DNA from: Diprion similis
Taxonomy: Eukaryota > Arthropoda > Insecta > Hymenoptera > Diprionidae
DNA: 64,000 nucleotides
Assembly (NCBI RefSeq): GCF_021155765.1
Contig: NC_060116.1
Coordinates: forward strand, 12,152,001 to 12,216,000
Reading direction: 5' to 3'
Of this stretch, positions 41,892-52,887 are shown one piece after another. The position numbers and the translations under genes were made by a program. Numbering within the stretch: the first letter of the stretch is position 1; every line of letters begins with the position of its first letter. The notes beneath the pieces were generated by a model. It did no database searches and was not told the origin of the DNA. It saw only the letters and a program-made list of their open reading frames with translations.

Positions 41892-42251
41892 TTTGTTTGA
41901 TTAGTGCACTGATTTTGTTCGCAAAATATCTGGAAACCCAACGTTGACAAGACGGCAGTGTCTGAAATATTCGGGCTACGAAGAATTTTGAAGGTCTATA
42001 TAATCCGCCGAATTAAAAACATTTGACTACGGACCAGCTGATCATTCATGGCACATATGAAATATCCCAAAAAGCAAAACTCGGTGACGTATGCATATAT
42101 ACGTAATTCTCGAAGATGGCGTCGCGTGACGAGTTTCCCTTGGATCAAAAGCTTTTGAAAACGTTTTAAAATTCTTGGTGTAAAATTTCTACAGCTCGAA
42201 GAGACAGAATAAAAAGAAAATAAACAAAAAAGCGATAAGTAAATTATCAAG
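41892..42251. promoter_or_regulatory. bidirectional promoter region of the head-to-head pair
   Basis: Only 360 bp separate the start codons of the minus gene (41891) and the plus gene (42252). The spacer must hold both 5' UTRs and both core promoters. It contains AAGATGGCG at 42113-42121, the core of YY1/pleiohomeotic and TISU initiator elements often found at TATA-less transcription starts. No TATA box is evident. Confidence 0.5.
42116..42169 (+). CDS. short upstream ORF in the 5' leader of the Cys-rich FN3 gene
   Basis: A 17-codon ORF (MASRDEFPLDQKLLKTF) whose ATG sits in AAGATGGCG, a very good initiation context. It ends 82 bp before the main ATG. If transcription starts just upstream, it could modulate translation of the main gene. 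Whether the leader includes it depends on the unknown transcription start. Confidence 0.3.
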   Translation: MASRDEFPLDQKLLKTF

Positions 42252-45200
42252 ATGAACTCTTTCCGAACTTCTGATCTCGGTACCGCAGATCTTGGGAGCG
42301 GCAACGTCAGCAATGAAAAGGGCACTAACAGCCATTGGAAGGACATTGTGAACAAGTATGAGAGACGAAATGCTTCGCTAGAACGGCGTCAGGCCCAGTT
42401 GTCCGAACGTCTTCGAGCCATGGAGTGTGCCCTGCCATCGATGCTGATGAACGCTATGGTCTCCATGCACTACGGAACCGAGCCACCAAGCATGGACCTG
42501 ACCAGCATCTTGTCCAAGTCAGGCGTCGGTTCCGGGACACAAGGCGTGGACTTGAACCAACCGATTTCTGAGAGTTATCAAATAGAACTCGTTTACAAAA
42601 GAGATGAAGAACCGTTCGACGCTAACCGGCAAGGTAAGAACTCGAAGGATTCGACTTCAACGTCAGTAAGGAGTTCTCGGTTCGCCACCGGCGATGACTC
42701 GCATCTGAATCACAATACGACTAGTGATGGTCAGGTGCCAACCGATGATGAAGGTCTTTCGGTTATGAGTTCTCGGGACTTGATCGCCCTCGGGCGAATC
42801 CAGGAGCTGGCCGAACAGGAACGTTTGCTCAAGAGGTACATATGCGATCTTGAAAGCCGTGAACGAACCTTCTGCGAGACTTTGGAGAAGGCCAACAGAC
42901 TTCTGAACGATCCATTGGACTGCATGGAGTGTCTGCCCATCTGTCCGGGCGCTGAAGTCAAGGAGCCGCTTTCAAACGATCCGGTAATACAGAGGCTGCA
43001 GAAACTCGAGTTTTACAACAAGAGAATGATCACGAGCATGCGGAGTCTCAGGCAGGAGAAGAACGTGCTGATTAAACAGACGGACATGTTGAAAACGCAG
43101 CTCAGATCCACCCAGGAAAAGCTCGGTGAGGTGCAGAAAGAGGTGCTTGGTGATTCGAAGGTCATTCCTGTTATGGGCGAACCTTCGTTCACCGCGGTGC
43201 GGGGTACTTGCAGTTGCGCCTCTACCACAAACAAAGAGAATACTGTGGGGAAAAGCACAAGTCCAAAAACGCTGATCCAGTTAGCCGAACAATTCGAGGA
43301 TGTCTTGGAAAAAGCCAAGGTTTGTTCCTAAGAGTGCAAATTCGTTAGCCTGCAATTACTTCACCTTTAATTTCTCGCAGAATCGAGGTTTGTGCAAATT
43401 GAGCGGCCCTATTAAGGAAACTGCAACGAAACTGAAGCAGCTGAGCAAATCCGAGGAGGGGTACAAGTGCATTTGCGATTGTCCCTGCGATCCCACAACG
43501 AAAAAAGTTAGTTGATTGTCTTCGCTGAGGGGTGGTTATAAGAATGTAATATCTTGCCCTAGGCTTTCTGGGTGGCGCTTTTCCCGTAGCTATTTTAATA
43601 ATCATTGTTTTTTCACAGCGCTACTGAAGCTCGCCGGAAAGCCTGGGATGAAAAAGGAATCTGCTGCAGAAATGTATTCTTTGAAATATCGTTTGACCTA
43701 CTTTGAACGCAGGATGGACCCTGCCCCAAGTGCCTATGCGGACAATTTGACGCTGATAAGTTAGGCGAAAATGGCGACTGGTTTTGTAACAGCTGTGGCG
43801 GAGAGTGTGTCTGCGATCTCGTGAGTCTCGACGATGATTCTTCTGAAACGAATCAAGACAAAACTAGAAATTGCGAGTGCGGATGCAAAGATGATGAAAT
43901 CGCTTGCAGATGCGGCTGTGGAATTGTGAACTCAAATGACGTTTCTGAAACAGGCGATATATCAAAAACAGTGGTGGGTTGGTGACAATTAGATTTGTCG
44001 AAATTTTCTATGAGATATTTCTAATCCTGCAATCAATCCATTTTTGGCATTCCCCAGGCTAGGAAATTGTCCGAAGATTTGGACGGCATAATTTGCAAAG
44101 ATTGCGGAAATTGCAAGTGCGGTGATGACCACTCCAGGTGTCCGGATTGCATCGAGGCCTGCACTTGCTCCTGCACCACGAAAACGGTGAAAATCGTTAT
44201 ACTTCTAATGCAGTTTATAACGTTTTTATTGAAGAGTCAGCTCCCGATTTTTTGCCAACTCAATTCGACAGCTATGAGTTACTTTCTATTACTTTCCTCT
44301 AACGAGATATTGGTTTCTGCGATATCAGGTGCCGGAATCTTTACCAACTCATGACGAAATCCAGTCAGGCAGCAAAACGAGAGAGTTACAAGATCCTAAT
44401 ATCTGTGGTCCTCGTTGCGCGTGCAGTGATTCGAATACCAAGAGTTCGGAGAACGATGTCGTCGATGAGCTCAGGAGAAGATTCGTGTTTCCATTAGGAA
44501 ACAAAGGTGGGAGAAAATAAATCAATGTGGCTTCAAACAACCAACATTAAAATAAGCCTCATATGACTCTTGGTTCCTCAGGCAATCCTGACTTGCACCC
44601 ATGCTTCGAATGCGAGCAGAAAGAACCTTGCGACGTTTGCTTTACCGAAGAGCTGAAGAGATTAGACGAATCAAAAGTCACCGCGCGTTCCGTTCTTAAG
44701 CAGTCTCTCATACCCCCTTCATCAATACCATGCGAAGAATGTTTGAAATTTGGTACCCAACGAAGCAAAGATGGCGGGAAGACAAGTCCAATGTGCAATC
44801 TGTGTCAAGTGCGCGTGATCCCAAACTTTGGTGCTGAGAAGACCTCAGAAATAATCGTTGGAGATGAAGGAAGTGGAGACCAACTCGACTCAAAAAAAAA
44901 TCACGACTCAAATTGTCCGTGCGGTTGCGAAGCGACGATTTCGACGAACCCAGATGTAATCGTGAATGATTTAAAACTTCATTTCCATTGCTTAGCGAAT
45001 CAGTCTATATATTTTATGGTACATTCTCATTGACAATCCATATTTTATTCGTATCTTAGCAGTGCCTCTGCGGATGTGACGACGATGCGAATAGTCATCA
45101 TGCGATAAAAAAAGACAGCTGTCCCTGCGGATGTGACGAAACAACAGGGCAACACGAGGCATTGCAGGAATCAGGGTAAGAGGATGGAATGCCTAAATAG

Positions 45201-46481
45201 CTGGCTTGAGCCCGATCCTAGAATCGCAAAGTAGATATACATAAAAATGATTCGTTTTTTAATAATTCCAACTGCAGCTGTGACTGCGAGTGCGCCAAGG
45301 GTGGGGTGCACTGCGACTACTGTTGCTGCGTGGATTCCGTCGTGAAAATGTTGAACGATGATAAAATGGCGCACGAAAAATCTCCGGAGACTTGTCCTTG
45401 TATCGAAGATAGTAACCGGGAAGCCGAGATGGAGCGTTTGGCCAGAACTCTTCAGCAGGAAGTCGACTCCATTGGCAGAAAAAATTACGTTCTGCAACAG
45501 CTTGTCGCTAAGTGCGGCTGCTCCTCACCTGAAATTATCGAGGGTTTCTACCCTTCGGATGGTTGTCCCTACCACGATCCAGCACCATTAAGGCCAACCA
45601 TTTCTGGTCTGCAAGCAACTGTCGAATTGCTGCGTGTGAAGAATCGCAGCAAGGATGGAATGATCGCGGCTCTGGCTGAGAATCTTGGAGACTCGGTAGA
45701 CCCTGGAAAAATCGTCGAGAAATTGGCCAAATCAATCGCTGCGGCAACTGAACAAGACTTTGACCAGTGCAGGCTGTACGATTACCTCAACAGCCCAGGT
45801 TGCGCTCAGGTGAATTTCCGCGAATGTGTGACATTGTGCACGAGGTGAAAGTTGAAGAGATTTTTCAACCCCCTCAGTCTACACGTTTCTTGTATTTCCT
45901 TGTCGACAGATCAGCAGCAAACTGCCAAGCCGAGATGAAATTTCCACTCGTGAAGAAGAGTCGGAAGACTTCGGGCAAATTGCTGGAGCTAGAGACGCGG
46001 AAATGATAAACCAATCACGATACGGCATTCCCCCACCTCGAGACTTTGCAGTTCTGAATAAGATCTGTGACGATTGTCTCCTAGTCGCATGGAGTCACCC
46101 GAATGATATTTCGTTCGTCAATGGTTACGAAATCCTCGTTAACGGGTAAAATTACCCCCGCAATATGCTTATGACGAAATCAGTTCACGATGGAAGATGG
46201 AGTTATTAGTCGGAAGTTCTATAATCTGAGGGATTACGAGATCGGAGATTGAGCCTTGATAATCTCTCCAGGAATCTAAACCCACCGGATATTTCTCTAG
46301 GTATTTGGCGAGCCGCGTCAGGTCGCCCACGCGCACCGAAGCTCTCTTGGTTTCTCTTGACATGTCACGCCCGGTATTGTTAACCCTGTACTCAGTTGGT
46401 CCCGGAGGATCGTGCTCCGAGCCGGTAAGGATTACCCACCCACACTGTCCCTGCATCGATAACCAACACGTCTTCAGATGA
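42252..46481 (+). CDS. Cys-rich coiled-coil protein with C-terminal RIM-BP-like fibronectin III domain
   Basis: Ten exons with consistent phases: 42252-43319, 43381-43506, 43713-43973, 44058-44186, 44329-44506, 44582-44955, 45063-45175, 45278-45809, 45910-46145 and 46301-46481 (stop TGA), giving 1065 residues. Order of parts: a module at 28-72 shared with the minus-strand neighbour; coiled coil with Cys pairs (CMECLPIC) to about 350; a region dense in CxC and CxxC (CICDCPC, CPKCLCG, CECGC, CRCGCG, CTCSC, CPCGC, CLCGCDDD, CDYCCC) to about 770; another short coiled coil; and an FN3 domain at about 968-1055. The FN3 (GIPPPRDFAVL, GYEILVNG, a Trp, a late Leu-Asp strand) most resembles FN3-1 of RIM-binding proteins. 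The Cys clusters suggest Zn or other metal binding (inference). No signal peptide, so probably cytoplasmic. The exact edges at 43973 and 45063 could shift by one codon. I know no named family with this architecture. Confidence 0.85.
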
Positions 46482-46629
46482 TCGCTGATCAGGTACTAGT
46501 TTGTTCTATTTCCTTCACAGGAATTGAAGCTTTTGCAATTTTGTTATTTGAATTTATGTTGAAAAAATCAGTGAAATCTCAGAATTCTACGTAAAATTGT
46601 CTTATTTACTTTAAAAAATTAATTAGCCA

Positions 46630-46635
46630 AATAAA
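46630..46635 (+). terminator. AATAAA polyadenylation signal
   Basis: Canonical hexamer about 150 bp after the stop of the Cys-rich FN3 gene. Confidence 0.5.
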
Positions 46636-46791
46636 ATTGAAGTACAAAATAAATTTTCGTGTGCGTTTCGCTCGAGCTGCAGGAAGAGTACCATGAGATT
46701 AACAAAAGTAGTGTTTTTTTTTTTTCTTGATATAATTATAAGGAAAGAAACGAATGCCAGTATTATTTTGGCGATAAGTAATTTATTTAAT

Positions 46792-46797
46792 TGAACA
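46792..46797 (-). terminator. AATAAA polyadenylation signal (minus strand)
   Basis: TTTATT on + reads AATAAA on -, about 200 bp past the chitin-binding gene's stop. Confidence 0.4.
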
Positions 46798-47000
46798 AAT
46801 GAGACTGTGCATGTATGTACAAAAATTGAGCACCCTAAAGTATTCACAGTAATTGAGCTGAGCTTATGTGGTTCGATGATAACACTGATGGATTATTTTG
46901 ATATTGCGCTTGTATTATTGCAAGTGAGAATATTTGGTGATTTAAAATTAATTACTGACGATTTATGGAAACCTTAATCAGTGAGCGAACTTTGCAATAA

Positions 47001-48823
47001 TTATGAGAAGTTATTGGTTCTTGGTATGTAGAAAAGTTTTCTTCGATCTACGATATCGTCGATAGTATTGAGGTCTGGCCACACATCGGGTACCTTGAAG
47101 TACACGCCAACAAGAGGGGGTTGAAAGTTCGGAGCAGTCAAGGCTCGTGGTAGTACGTCGTTATTTTCACTGGGAGTGAAGTAGATTTCCGTTGTTGTCC
47201 CGGTTTCAGTCGGGTAATAAGGATCGTCCTCCAGGACGTTGGGGACAAGCGGTTTCAAGGATGCGGTATAATCGCGTTGGGGAAATCCCGAGGTCAATGG
47301 CGTTGTCGGGGTCGTCGTGGACGGTCGGCCAGGATTCTGAGTGGACTTGGCACCCACTTTGTCCCAGCGAGGATAATTGCTGTTTTGGAAACTGAAGTGA
47401 GATTCCGTGGTCCGCGGATATCCGAAGCCGGAACGTGACGTGGTAGACTCGATGTGCTGTTCTTTCGAGTTCACAGTGAACTGATCTTCGCCTGATCCAT
47501 CTCGAGGATATACTTGCTTGCTCTTTATCAGTTTTTCGAAGTGGGTCCCGAATCGAGCTTCGGTGGGCAGATTGGAGAACGTCTGCTGGCGGTCGCTCTG
47601 CCAGTTCTCGCTGACGTTGAGCCTCTGGTAACCGAAGGGGGATTTATTATATACTCTGTATTTGTCCCCTGAAAAACTTTCCGTGCTTGAAACCTGCTTC
47701 ATCCTCTGATCGTCCGCCCAGTTTGGAACCACGTTCGAATTGTTAGAGCGCTCGGGTGAATTGACTGTACCAAAATGGAAGCGCCCAGTACTGACCTCTT
47801 TACCGACCGTTGAGTTATTCTTGGAAGAAAAATTGCGGTAGAGATTACCCGTCATCCATCGACTAGGCTGCGTCATGGTTGAGATGGATTCTGACTCGGC
47901 TGAAGGTTCGTGGACCATTTTGCCGAGCCGAACTCCCGCCTGGCAGTCAACGAGGTACGCGTGATCGCAGATCAGAGCCTCTTGTCGGAAGGCGGTCATC
48001 TCCGGACAGAGATAAGAAAACTTATTACCCTGGTCATCGCAGTTGTAGTAAATTCTGCAGTTCGACGGTACGTCGGCGTAGTAGCCAGTCGGGCGGCCGG
48101 CGCAGGTGAAGTTGGAATTAATTGGCTGCGCCGTCGTGTTCTGCGGGCATGAAGATAAAGAAGACAATTTTCACATCCAAGTCCATACCTACAATCGTAC
48201 CGCACACTGTCAGAGGTCATTGCGGCAATTACGCTGCCTCATTACCTCCACGCATGAATAAGAAGCGGCGGCAGTCTCGGGTTGCGCAATTCTACATGCC
48301 TACGTAGTCACAAAAAGCTAAAAGTCACTGTATTTCATTTCGAAGGTCCTCTGCTTTGTCTACGCAACTACGGGCAGCATCGAACACACCAGTCGCACTC
48401 GAGATTCAAAAGTTGGTTTGCACGCCCACGTTCTCTCACGGGACAGCGAATTTGAAAATTGGTCAACGAGTGAACAAATTTCATAAATTATATCGATCAA
48501 ATGTCTGACTCGTTCGAAGTAACCGATGGTAATTGGTTGCTGTATTTATTACTATCGAAGGAATTTATGCGTAATCATAGGTCATAATTACTGTAACTTG
48601 ACAGACATTCTTAAGAACTAAAACCAGTCATGCGTATTTTAAAATAACTTGAAATCGCTAATTTCATAACATTTTATGTTTACAAAACGACACAAGGAAA
48701 CTTTGGATATCTTTAATCTAGAAAGAAAATAAGAGGAGTAAGATATTAACTCACGAAGAATGCTTGGAGCTGTGCAGCGGTCAGGCTGATTACGACAAAT
48801 AGAGTAAAAACGTCTCCGGTCAT
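47001..48823 (-). CDS. secreted chitin-binding (CBM14/peritrophin-A) protein, CPAP1-like
   Basis: Two exons, 48823-48755 and 48140-47001 (stop TAA), phase 0, 402 residues. Exon 1 encodes only a signal peptide (MTGDVFTLFVVISLTAAQLQ). Exon 2 opens with one CBM14 domain: six Cys at 36, 51, 57, 68, 81 and 89, spaced x14, x5, x10, x12 and x7, with the aromatic residues GYYAD and IYYNC and the SYLCP...ICDH motifs of insect cuticular proteins analogous to peritrophins with one domain (CPAP1). These bind chitin in cuticle or other apical matrix. The remaining 300 residues are Ser/Thr/Asn-rich and disordered, with an (NT)P-rich patch and a C-terminal segment PLVGVYFKVPDVWPDLN that may be conserved. 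The intron borders (gtgagt; cccgcag) are clean. The class is firm; the exact CPAP1 subfamily is not assigned. Confidence 0.93.
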
Positions 48824-49267
48824 GTTGTGGAAAAGCTTGAATCGGCCGCGAGCCATTCGATTCAGAGCCAAGTATCCACTTGGACCGTAATACCGGCGAA
48901 CGTACGGCTAGGCAATCTCGATGGTAACTACCAATTACATTGTCTATGGATCGTAGGATCATCCGCTGGAAGGCCTTTGCTTGGCTTGCCGAGATGCGCT
49001 GGGAGTGAAAGTAAGAGCGATATACATATAGTGTAGGATGAAGGAGTCAATGCCGGGCACCACCTACTTTACTTTTGTCAGGATTTTACACTTGTCTCGC
49101 ACCTTCGGATCCGGGGACAAAAACGTGTTTACGCATCGCACGAAAGGGCGTTATACAGGAGCAGTTTTAATCTTGGAATCAACGCAGGCACTGCGTGCTT
49201 CTAAATCTGGGGGGGGAATCACTCGAGATTTGAATGACACAATAAATATTTGTGTCGAATTAATTTG

Positions 49268-49634
49268 AGGGGGGATTACAGTGAAATTTTGATAATATCG
49301 AGTTTTTGATTTTTGAAACGTCTAAAAAAGATGTGATCAAATATTCCTCTCAACAGAATTTAGATTATGGTATTATGTGTCTTGAAAAAAAATTTCAATC
49401 TCCTGTGATGAAAGTTTGTGCGCAAGGAACTTTTAGCAGGAAATTTTCAGTGTATCGCTCCCAAAACTTCCTTGTGCATACACTTTCATCGCAGGAGGTT
49501 GAAATTTTTTTTCAGGATACATACTGCCATAATCTAGATTTTATTGGAGGAAATTTTTGATCACATCATTTTTAGTCATTTGAAAAACAAAAAACTCGAT
49601 TTCATCAAAATTTCACCGAAGTCCCTCCTTTAAT
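49268..49634. mobile_element. foldback/MITE-like element with about 170-bp inverted arms
   Basis: The left arm (from GAGGGGGGATTACAGTGAAA, through TTTAGATTATGG and TTTCAATCTCCTGTGATGAA, to CGCAAGGAAC near 49430) is an imperfect reverse complement of the right arm (CTTCCTTGTGC near 49467 back to TTTCACCGAAGTCCCTCC). Only about 25-35 nt lie between. It is flanked by TTAA on both sides (AATTAA on the left, TTAATTAA on the right), which may be a target-site duplication. No transposase is encoded. Transcribed, it would form a long hairpin RNA. Confidence 0.75.
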
Positions 49635-50908
49635 TAACTTAGTTTATTTCAATTTATGAATATTAATTTTTTTCTTGATAATTTTTGCGAATACATTCTA
49701 ATTCAAGTGAGTTTAAAAATGTTCAGTCCATTCCTTTTTATTTCTTGTTAATTCGAGTCAATTTCTTTCAATTGAACTTAACTTTTTAATTTGAATTTAA
49801 TTTTTTTTCGCACATAATTCAGTTATTTCTTAGTTAATTCTGATTATTTCAGTTAATTTTTGATAATTCAGTTTATTCTCATTGATTTAGTTATTTTGCA
49901 TTAATTCAGTTGATTCTCGTTAATTCAGGTAAATTATGATCAATTCACAAACTTATTGATGCATAAATTCAGTGAGTTATTTCCCCCTCGTCCAAATCAA
50001 GTGCAGCAGCTAGAAGAAATAGAATTTTGTCCTCTTTCCGGTACAACGCAAGGTCGAATATTCCCAAGTTTACGTGCCACGATGCACGTATCTGTACATT
50101 CCGATGTATCTATACCCATGATTTTTTGATTCACTTTTTTCGTCGTCCTATTACACTATTACGATACAGAAACAATTGTGTATTAGAACGGGAGTAATAT
50201 TATATTTTCAAGGCACGATGGATTGGACACGGAAATATGAAACAATATTTACGCATCGAATTACGTAAAAGTTTACACACACCTATACGCGTATTTATCC
50301 TTGACATTATAGAATACTTGAGCATGATTGGCAATCAGTAAAAGTCACTGTATCTGTACGATTCCTTGAGTTATTCTAGCATTGTGTTTGTTTTGAGTAG
50401 TTGTAGGCAGGTGTATACCTATATGCGTCATACGCATGCTTGTAGAACAGCAAAATACTTGGGAATAAAACCGTTTTTACAATTCAATCGCAGGCTTGGC
50501 AAAAGGGAATAATGTGTAAATGTATTTTCTAAAATTTATTCATGTTGAGCTCGCGTAACTGCGACGTATAATTCATTCTCTTATAGATTTTTGGTTGGTT
50601 CATTCATTGCCACGCGGCATCTTGCTCGAGGTCACGGACGAGCATAAATTTAATGACTCCTGGAACGACGTCAAAAAAGAAGTAATGCACGTAAAATTGA
50701 AATGTCAAGAATGCCTACCCTCTTGTCACGAAAGTACACTTGGTTGAACCACTATAAAACTAAAACATTGTTTTTGTCTTCTCAAATCAAGTTGGTAGCA
50801 AATTAATCACACTCGATGTATTCTGAATGAAATAGGTCCTGCAAGAAGTAGTATTTACAAACCTCTTTGAATTATTACTCGAACGCGAATTTTAAAGTTA
50901 TGATAGTA

Positions 50909-50995
50909 CAGTAAAACCTCGATTATCCCAACCTTAGTCATCCGAATCGTCAATTATCCGAACTTGATTTATCCAAACGCTCAATTATACTGACG
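50909..50995. mobile_element. pogo/Tigger-like terminal fragment
   Basis: Starts after a TA with CAGTAAAACCTCGATTATCC, the terminal sequence typical of pogo/Tigger (Tc1/mariner superfamily) elements. It is followed by degenerate ATTATCCGAAC-type subrepeats. No matching opposite end or transposase was found within the window, so it is a solo end or decayed copy. Confidence 0.6.
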
Positions 50996-52040
50996 TTGGC
51001 TAAAAAATATATATTTGACGTGAAATATACATTGTTTCTCGCTAAAAAAAAGTGTAGCAGCCGTTCTTCAATTAGCGATAGACGACTATGTAAAACCAAA
51101 GTAATAAAATATGCGTTTGGTGTTTAAAAAAGGTCCAATTCGTACTTAGATGTTTAATATAGACTGATTCCGTCATCGGAAGGGAATAGCTTTTGGTTTT
51201 AATTTTGATTGCCTCTGAGGGTTTCCCACAGTAGCTGCACATAGTGGTCCACCAACTAAGGCAGGAAAAAACATTTTTATTACATTGTTTCTCTTATCTA
51301 ATTAAGTTTGTATAAAATAGTATTGTATAAGGAAACACATTTTGTATTAATTATTGAGTAATTATATTTCATTTTCTGTTCGCGCCTTAACGCTGGCAAA
51401 ATCACCTTTTATATTTGCAACATCTAAATTACGAGCGATTTAACTCTATATTCAACAGAGGCAAAGCATTCAGATTTTCCTGTGATACTAGGGAAAAAAT
51501 TATCGGTTTACAATATTTTGTATACACGTGTGCACAAAAAGTTCTCGAACTTTATGCGGGAAATTCTTCGGAATCGAATTGCACCGAGACATTAATATTC
51601 ATGCGATTCTTTATTGGTAACGATTAAGAGTTCACATGCCCAAATTTATAAAAATCTAGGTACTATTTGAAAAATTTGATTTTGAAAATTCAAGGGCTGA
51701 AAATTTCGAGGTCTTATAAGGCTATATATAGCCTTTTTAGCAGCACCGTTAATCCGAGCCCGTGTTGCACACGCAACACAGTTGATGGAACTCGGAAATC
51801 ATCGCTGAGTATTTTCGCATTTTTCGTAATTTGCAAATTTTCGAACTCTGTGAGTAGAAACATCTCTGGCAGAGTGGAGCAGACGGAAATATTTTTCGCC
51901 CCAGTCAGTTTGTCATAGGCATGGACAGTCATAGGCCAAAGAGTACATGTGAATCAAAGTTGTGGGGTGCAACACAACAGCGAGTCGTTCAGTAGCTGAG
52001 TAACCAGAACTTGAATTAATTGATATAAAATCTGTGAAAA

Positions 52041-52678
52041 ATGAACGTAGTGCCCGGAACGGCATCCCTCCTCGAAGAGCTTGACAGTACGTTTGATGTA
52101 ATTAGTTGGAAGTTGTTAGTTGAATAGATTTATTGAAATTGAGGTTATGTTTACACTTGACTATCAATTTAAATATTTTGATTAACATTTACACGAGCAT
52201 CACTAAATAAATTAATCACCCCCAAACTGTTCGTTTAGAAAAGCTAATGGTTCTGTTAAGAGATGGTAGAACACTTATCGGATATCTCAGAAGTGTTGAT
52301 CAATTTGCCAACCTGGTTCTTCATCGAACTATCGAAAGGATTCACGTTGGCAAAGAATATGGGGATATTCCTCGGGGCGTTTTCATCGTCCGAGGCGAGA
52401 ACGTTGTTCTCTTGGGAGAAATAGTAAGCACTAAATTTTTCTATGCTCAACGAGGCTATATTTTTAGTTTTCCAGCACTATAAACTTACTGAATTTCACC
52501 TCAGGACAGGGACAAGGAAAAGGATCTGCCACTATCTCAGGTGCCTGTAGATGATATATTAGATGCTCAAAGACGAGAGCAAGAATTAAAGCAAGATCAA
52601 GAGCAACTGATGAGCAAAGCTCTGAAAGAACGAGGCCTCTCCTACATTCCGGATTTGGGGCATGACGACATGTTCTGA
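52041..52678 (+). CDS. LSM1: U6 snRNA-associated Sm-like protein LSm1
   Basis: Three exons, 52041-52086, 52239-52423 and 52505-52678 (stop TGA), phases 1 and 0, 134 residues against 133 in human. The N-terminus NVVPGTASLLEELDKK and the Sm1 motif (VLLRDGRTLIGYLRSVDQFA) are nearly identical to human LSM1. The Sm2 motif (FIVRGENVVLLGEI) and the C-terminal helix (ALKERGLSYIP) also match. LSm1 is the subunit that distinguishes the cytoplasmic LSm1-7 ring. With Pat1 it binds oligoadenylated mRNA 3' ends and promotes decapping and 5'-3' decay in P-bodies. The first ATG fits the family start exactly. It lies tail-to-tail with the ARHGAP19 gene. Confidence 0.97.
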
Positions 52679-52881
52679 CCCACATCTATTCCTACGACAA
52701 GTTCATTTTCATCATCCTCATCATCTCATAAGTCTGATTGAATGTACAAGAGAGTTGTTTAATTTTGTGAAAGCAAAGGGAAAAAGGTGAAAAAGGTAAA
52801 AAAGAAAACAGACAATTGTTATACATGAGGCGTGCGCTATAATATGAAAATATATTATTGATACACAGATCTGACAATACG

Positions 52882-52887
52882 AATAAA
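52882..52887 (+). terminator. AATAAA polyadenylation signal
   Basis: Canonical hexamer about 204 bp downstream of the LSM1 stop. Confidence 0.5.

Larger units (their letters stand above)
46482..47000. other. tail-to-tail 3' intergenic spacer
   Basis: This holds both 3' UTRs. AATAAA at 46630-46635 (+) is a plausible poly(A) signal for the Cys-rich gene. TTTATT at 46792-46797, read on the minus strand, is one for the chitin-binding gene. Nothing else was seen. Confidence 0.6.
48824..52040. other. 3.2 kb gene desert with repeat elements
   Basis: No supportable gene. It includes the promoter side of the chitin-binding gene, a long foldback element (49268-49634), a stretch of degenerate TTAATTC-like motifs (49640-49980), a pogo/Tigger-like terminus (50909-50995) and the LSM1 upstream region. 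Confidence 0.6.

Noticed and set aside
43516-43764. Alternative exon from the acceptor at 43619 in the Cys-rich gene
   Set aside because: All frames from that acceptor reach a stop or lose the downstream Cys frame. The intron 43507-43712 keeps phase 0 and gives the expected CxxC sequence.
51714-51932. 72-codon minus-strand ATG open frame just upstream of LSM1
   Set aside because: No family resemblance, and it lies in the LSM1 promoter region. Length is within chance expectation.
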